In this document: piece by piece, positions 60,691-64,000 of the stretch
Layout of the letters: every line of letters starts with the position of its first letter
How positions within the stretch are numbered: position 1 is the first letter of the stretch
Assembly (NCBI GenBank): GCA_964556225.1
Contig: CAZKVJ010000009.1
Location: 1-64,000, forward strand
From: CAZKVJ01 sp964556225
Lineage (GTDB): Bacteria; Actinomycetota; Acidimicrobiia; Acidimicrobiales; Ilumatobacteraceae
DNA length: 64,000 nt
Direction: 5' to 3'
Made by a program: the position numbers and the translations under genes
Notes under the pieces: generated by a model
The model's database searches: none
What the model was told of the DNA's origin: nothing
The model's input: only the letters and a program-made list of their open reading frames with translations

Positions 60691-61878
60691 TCAGCCGAGG
60701 CGCAGCGTCTCGAGCGGCTCGAGGCGTGCGGCCCGCACTGCGGGGTAGAGCCCGGCAACCACCGAGATCACCACGGCCAGCAGGATCCCGGCCGGCACCA
60801 GCATCGGCTGGAGCACGAACACCCAGCCGGCGACGGTCACGCCCACCGCGATCGCGAGCACGCCGAGCGCCACCCCGAGCAGACCCCCGAGCACCCCCAC
60901 CACGATCGCCTCGAAGATGAACTGCACGGCGATCGTGCCTCGCGTGTGCCCCAACGCGCGGCGGATCCCGATCTCGCTCGAGCGCTGGATCACCGAGATC
61001 GACATCACGTTGGCGATGCCGATGCCGCCGACCACGATGGCCAGCAGCCCCATCGACACCACGATGAGCTGCAGTTGGCGGTCGCTCTGGGCCGCCAGCT
61101 CGAGCGCCTCGGACTTCAGCTCGGTCTGCACCTCGGTCGGCCCTCCCAGGCCCACGGCCACCTTCAGCGCCTCGGCACTGGCGTCCTCGGCGCCCTCCTG
61201 GGCCCGCACGTACAGCTTGTTGGGTGTCACCTCGTCGTCGAGGAAGTCGTCCTCCGCCGCCCGGAACGAGATGAACACCGCGTTGTCGAACGCCGGCTCC
61301 AGCTCCACCTCGGACAGCACGCCGACCACCGCGTACTCGAACCCGTTGAGGACCACCGAGCGCACCTCGCCCGGCAGGTAGTCGAACTCGCGGGCCAGGC
61401 CGAGGCCGATGACGGCGCTGCGCGGCCCGGGCTGCTCGTCGAAGTCGTTGAGCCAGCGCCCGCTCACCAGTGGTACCTCGAGCACGTCGGGCAGCTCGGC
61501 GTCGGCCGCCAGCACCGGCACCGGCACCGTCTCGAACTTCTCGCCGGCCTCCTCGTAGGGGGTGACGATGATGTTCGACAGCTCGCGCACCGCGGACACC
61601 TTCTCGACGGTGATCACCGTGCGGGCCCGCAACACGGCGTCGGCCGGCAGCACCGGGTCCTGCGAGCCGAACGAGCTGGCGGCGGACGCTTCGACCAGGT
61701 TGGTGCCCAGCTCGTCGACCTTGCGCTTCAGGTCGCCCTTGGCGCTGTCGGTCAGCCCGACGGCGGCGATGATCGCGGCGACGCCGATGGTCGGCCCGAG
61801 CAGCAGCAGCGCCGTGCGGACCTTGCGGGCGAACAGCCCGGTCAGCGCGACCGCGACCAGTTCTCGGAGGCGGCTCAC
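60691..61878 (-). CDS. MacB/FtsX-type ABC permease
   Basis: A 395-residue permease. An N-terminal membrane helix (TALLLLGPTIGVAAIIAAVGL) is followed by an exported MacB-type periplasmic core (about residues 45-265) and three C-terminal helices (QLIVVSMGLLAIVVGGIGIANVM, AIVVGVLGGLLGVALGVLAIAVG, VPAGILLAVVISVVAGLYPAVRAARLEPLETLR). This is the MacB/LolC topology. The closing ARLEPLETLR is the family's coupling helix. It exports a substrate with the ATPase upstream, which it overlaps by 4 nt. Confidence 0.93.
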   Translation of the reverse strand: MSRLRELVAVALTGLFARKVRTALLLLGPTIGVAAIIAAVGLTDSAKGDLKRKVDELGTNLVEASAASSFGSQDPVLPADAVLRARTVITVEKVSAVRELSNIIVTPYEEAGEKFETVPVPVLAADAELPDVLEVPLVSGRWLNDFDEQPGPRSAVIGLGLAREFDYLPGEVRSVVLNGFEYAVVGVLSEVELEPAFDNAVFISFRAAEDDFLDDEVTPNKLYVRAQEGAEDASAEALKVAVGLGGPTEVQTELKSEALELAAQSDRQLQLIVVSMGLLAIVVGGIGIANVMSISVIQRSSEIGIRRALGHTRGTIAVQFIFEAIVVGVLGGLLGVALGVLAIAVGVTVAGWVFVLQPMLVPAGILLAVVISVVAGLYPAVRAARLEPLETLRLG

Positions 61879-62585
61879 TGCGGTGCCACCGAACCGACGA
61901 CCTCGTCGGCGATGATCTCGCCGTCACGCATGCGAACCCGGCGCTCGGCTGCCTCGCCGACGGAGGGGTCGTGGGTGACGAGCACGATGGCCCGCTCCGG
62001 CGACTGCAGCGAGGCGAGGATCTCCATCACGTTCTCGGCGTTCTTCGAGTCGAGCGCGCCGGTGGGCTCGTCGCCGAGGAGGATCTTCGGCTCGGTCACG
62101 AGCGCCCGGGCGAGCGCCACCCGCTGCTGCTCGCCGCCGCTCAGCTCCACCGGGCGGTGGTCGTGGCGGTGGGCCAGCCCCACCCGGTCGAGTGCCGCCA
62201 GCGCCCGGTCGCGCCGCTGGCGTGGCCGCAGCCCGCGGTAGAGCAGAGCCGTCTCCACGTTGCCGCGAGCGTCGAGGTGGGGGATGAGGTGGAACTGCTG
62301 GAACACGAAGCCGATCTCGCGTCCGCGCACCCGGCTGCGCTCGGCGTCGTTCATCGCCGTCACCTCGTGGCCACCGACGCGGATGGTGCCCGAGGTGGGC
62401 GAGTCGAGGCAGCCCAGCAAGCCGAGCATCGTCGACTTGCCGGACCCGGACGGTCCCATGATCGACACGAAGTCGCCGGGCATCACGCGCAGCGACACCT
62501 CGCGCAGCGCCGTCACCGTGGCCTCGCCGGTGCCGTAGACGCGCGAGACCCGGTCGAGCTCGAGGAACGGCTCCGGGGCGTTCAC
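61875..62585 (-). CDS. MacB/LolD-type ABC ATPase
   Basis: A 236-residue ATPase. It has Walker A GPSGSGKST, Q-loop FVFQQFHLIPHL, signature LSGGEQQRVALARAL, Walker B ILLGDEPTGALD and the H-loop LVTHDP. The LDRVSRVYGTGEATVTALREVSL start is typical of LolD/MacB ATPases. It powers the permease encoded next, which overlaps it by 4 nt. I chose GTG 62585, 2 nt after the adaptor's stop, with GAGGG upstream. Confidence 0.94.
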   Translation of the reverse strand: MNAPEPFLELDRVSRVYGTGEATVTALREVSLRVMPGDFVSIMGPSGSGKSTMLGLLGCLDSPTSGTIRVGGHEVTAMNDAERSRVRGREIGFVFQQFHLIPHLDARGNVETALLYRGLRPRQRRDRALAALDRVGLAHRHDHRPVELSGGEQQRVALARALVTEPKILLGDEPTGALDSKNAENVMEILASLQSPERAIVLVTHDPSVGEAAERRVRMRDGEIIADEVVGSVAPQ

Positions 62586-62587
62586 CG

Positions 62588-64000
62588 TCAGCCCTCGGCC
62601 TCGACCTGCACCTCGGCTTCGGGGTCGATGTCGACCACCACCAGCTCGTCGCCCTTCAGACCATCGACGATCTCCACCCACTCGCCGTCCACCAACCCGA
62701 TGGTGACCTTGACCCTGGTGATCCTGCCCTCGTCGTTGATGACCCGGACCTCGTCACCGCCAGCCGCCCGCAGCACCGCGGCGACCGGCACGGCGAGCAC
62801 GCCGATGCGCTTGTCGAGGGTGACGTCGATCGTGACGAGCGCGCCGTCCACGGCGTTGAGCTCGCCCTGCACCGCGACGGTGCCCTCGTAGGTCTCCTCG
62901 CCGGCCTCGTTCACGGTGGCGGCGTCGTCGAGGGTGGCGATGCTGCCCGGCAGCTCCACGTCGGAGGAGGCCAGGTCGACGAGCACCTCCTGGCCGACCT
63001 CCAGCTCGGCGCGGTCCCCGGCGCTCACCGAGAGGGTGATGGTGAACACCGGCTCGGTGAGGGTGAGCACCGTCGCGCCCTGCAGCACGAACTCGCCCTC
63101 GTCCACATCGACCGTGCCGACCCGCGCCGGCCAGTCCGCCACGACCATGTCGCTCGGCAGGAACAGCACGTCGTCGTCGATGGTGGTGATGGTGACCGAG
63201 ACCTGCGACTGACCGGCCCGCATGATGACCGTGCCGCTCAGCGTCTCGTAGTCGCTGCCGGGCTGGGCGGTCCCGCCGACCTGGTAGTTCACGGACGTGT
63301 CCGTGGTCACCGGCGCGTCGGCGACGATCGTGAACGAGGCGGTGCCGCCCTCGGGGATCGTGCCGCCGCCGCGCAACGTGAGCTCGGGCAGATCGTTCGA
63401 TTCGATCTTCACCGTGGCGGACCACGGGGTGCCGCCCACGTAGCTCGGGTCGCCGGGATCGTCGTCAGGGTTCTCGGTCAGCCACACCGACAGCTGCTCA
63501 TCGCCTTCGACCAGGCCGTCGTTGCGCACCTGCACCTGCAGCGTGGCCGAGGTCTGGCCGGCCGGGATGGTGATCTCCTCGTCGTCGATCTCGACGTAGT
63601 CGGCGCCGTTGATGGTGGACCCGCCGAGGCCGAACGACACGTCGAGGTCCTCGTTGGACTCGACGGTCGAGGTGAACGTGAAGGTGATCGTGCTGCCCTC
63701 CGACGCCACCGCCGTCGACGACTTGAGCGTGATCACCGGGACCAGGTCGTCGCCGTTGGGACGGATGCGGATGCGCACCTCGTTGGTGGGCCCGACGATG
63801 TAGGTGGGGTCGTTGCCGAACTGGTCCGTCAGCGAGACCACGATCTCCTCGCGGTCCTCCCGTACCTGGTCCACGAAGATCGGCACCGTGATGGTGTGGG
63901 TGGTGGCGCCGGCCGGCATCACGAAGCTGTCGTCGATCTCGGCGTAGTCGCCGTCGTCGGGATCGTCGCCGCCGTCGGCATCGCCGCCGATGGTCAAGTC
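62588..64000 (-). CDS. Calx-beta/efflux adaptor fusion (N-terminus outside window)
   Basis: At least 470 residues; the frame is still open at the window edge, so the start lies beyond it. Three Calx-beta repeats are seen: one partial ending VREDREEIVVSLTDQ, one at ADYVEIDDEEITIPAGQTSATLQVQVRNDGLVEGDEQLSVWL, and one at SDYETLSGTVIMRAGQSQVSVTI. They run into a membrane-fusion adaptor of the HlyD/MacA type (DWPARVGTVDVDEGEFVLQGATVLTLTEP, YEGTVAVQGELNAVDGALVTIDVTLDKRIGVLAVPVAAVL, GLVDGEWVEIVDGLKGDELVVV). It probably links the ABC exporter to the wall. The ATPase gene starts 2 nt after its stop. Confidence 0.82.
   Translation of the reverse strand, partial: DLTIGGDADGGDDPDDGDYAEIDDSFVMPAGATTHTITVPIFVDQVREDREEIVVSLTDQFGNDPTYIVGPTNEVRIRIRPNGDDLVPVITLKSSTAVASEGSTITFTFTSTVESNEDLDVSFGLGGSTINGADYVEIDDEEITIPAGQTSATLQVQVRNDGLVEGDEQLSVWLTENPDDDPGDPSYVGGTPWSATVKIESNDLPELTLRGGGTIPEGGTASFTIVADAPVTTDTSVNYQVGGTAQPGSDYETLSGTVIMRAGQSQVSVTITTIDDDVLFLPSDMVVADWPARVGTVDVDEGEFVLQGATVLTLTEPVFTITLSVSAGDRAELEVGQEVLVDLASSDVELPGSIATLDDAATVNEAGEETYEGTVAVQGELNAVDGALVTIDVTLDKRIGVLAVPVAAVLRAAGGDEVRVINDEGRITRVKVTIGLVDGEWVEIVDGLKGDELVVVDIDPEAEVQVEAEG

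Overview
The window is a 64 kb piece of chromosome from a very G+C-rich actinobacterium (third codon positions are nearly always G or C). The gene content fits a free-living, lipid-using Actinomycetota, most plausibly class Acidimicrobiia. The pointers are two mycothiol-dependent/DinB-type enzymes, an F420-dependent nitroreductase-like protein, a wax ester synthase/DGAT, several acyl-CoA dehydrogenases and SDRs, a BTAD-type giant regulator, a monoderm-type Tad pilus locus without a secretin, and many genes that appear leaderless (TAnnnT 6-8 nt before the start codon, no Shine-Dalgarno). The class assignment is inference. I see no rRNA, tRNA, CRISPR array, IS element or phage gene.

Layout. 38-1804: two SDR oxidoreductases. 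2137-4793: an orphan molybdenum hydroxylase large subunit (form II CoxL-like, AYRGAGR) overlapping a cupredoxin lipoprotein. 4794-13029 (minus strand): a compact Tad/Flp pilus operon, transcribed in the order pilin, pilin, TadE, TadG, CpaB, TadZ/CpaE, CpaF, vWA-TadB fusion, TadC. A lipoprotein sortase (13263-14192) lies just upstream in the same direction. 14249-27906: a mixed region with a metallopeptidase, a SHOCT peptide, a BTAD/AAA regulator, an NHL/PxKF surface protein, a proline-rich DUF4352 membrane protein, a broken PEP-utilising fragment, a patatin with an internal membrane hairpin and two GNATs. 28009-41686: an acyl-CoA dehydrogenase, GtrA, a frameshifted vWA secreted protein, a GGDEF-EAL protein, a sugar epimerase, a bis-MGD oxidoreductase, a SurE lipoprotein, TrpB2 and a ZIP transporter. 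41708-46444: a lipid cluster (WS/DGAT, thioesterase, alpha/beta hydrolase, acyl-CoA dehydrogenase, DinB protein). 46519-56580: a metallophosphoesterase, a PEP-synthase-like two-gene operon, a PHB-depolymerase-like lipoprotein, VOC, GH18 and Ddn-like proteins, a MaoC-like dehydratase, a frameshifted Tat-exported amidase and a NYN nuclease. 56633-60665: a Baeyer-Villiger-type monooxygenase with a glycosyltransferase, a small secreted protein and an SDR. 60691-64000: a MacB-type ABC exporter whose adaptor carries Calx-beta domains and runs off the window.

The strongest candidates for something new are these: (i) the Tad locus in which an exported vWA domain with an intact MIDAS is fused to the inner-membrane platform protein TadB, next to a lipoprotein sortase; (ii) the Calx-beta/efflux-adaptor fusion; (iii) a dispersed palindromic element (TTCTGG...AGCGCT.AGCGCT...CCAGAA) sitting at gene 3' ends; (iv) a triple palindrome between the amidase and NYN genes. 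Two genes (vWA protein at 29863, amidase at 55840) need frameshifts to restore family sequence and may be sequencing errors. No intergenic stretch exceeds 300 bases except 1805-2136, which holds two divergent promoters and a doubtful 57-codon ORF.
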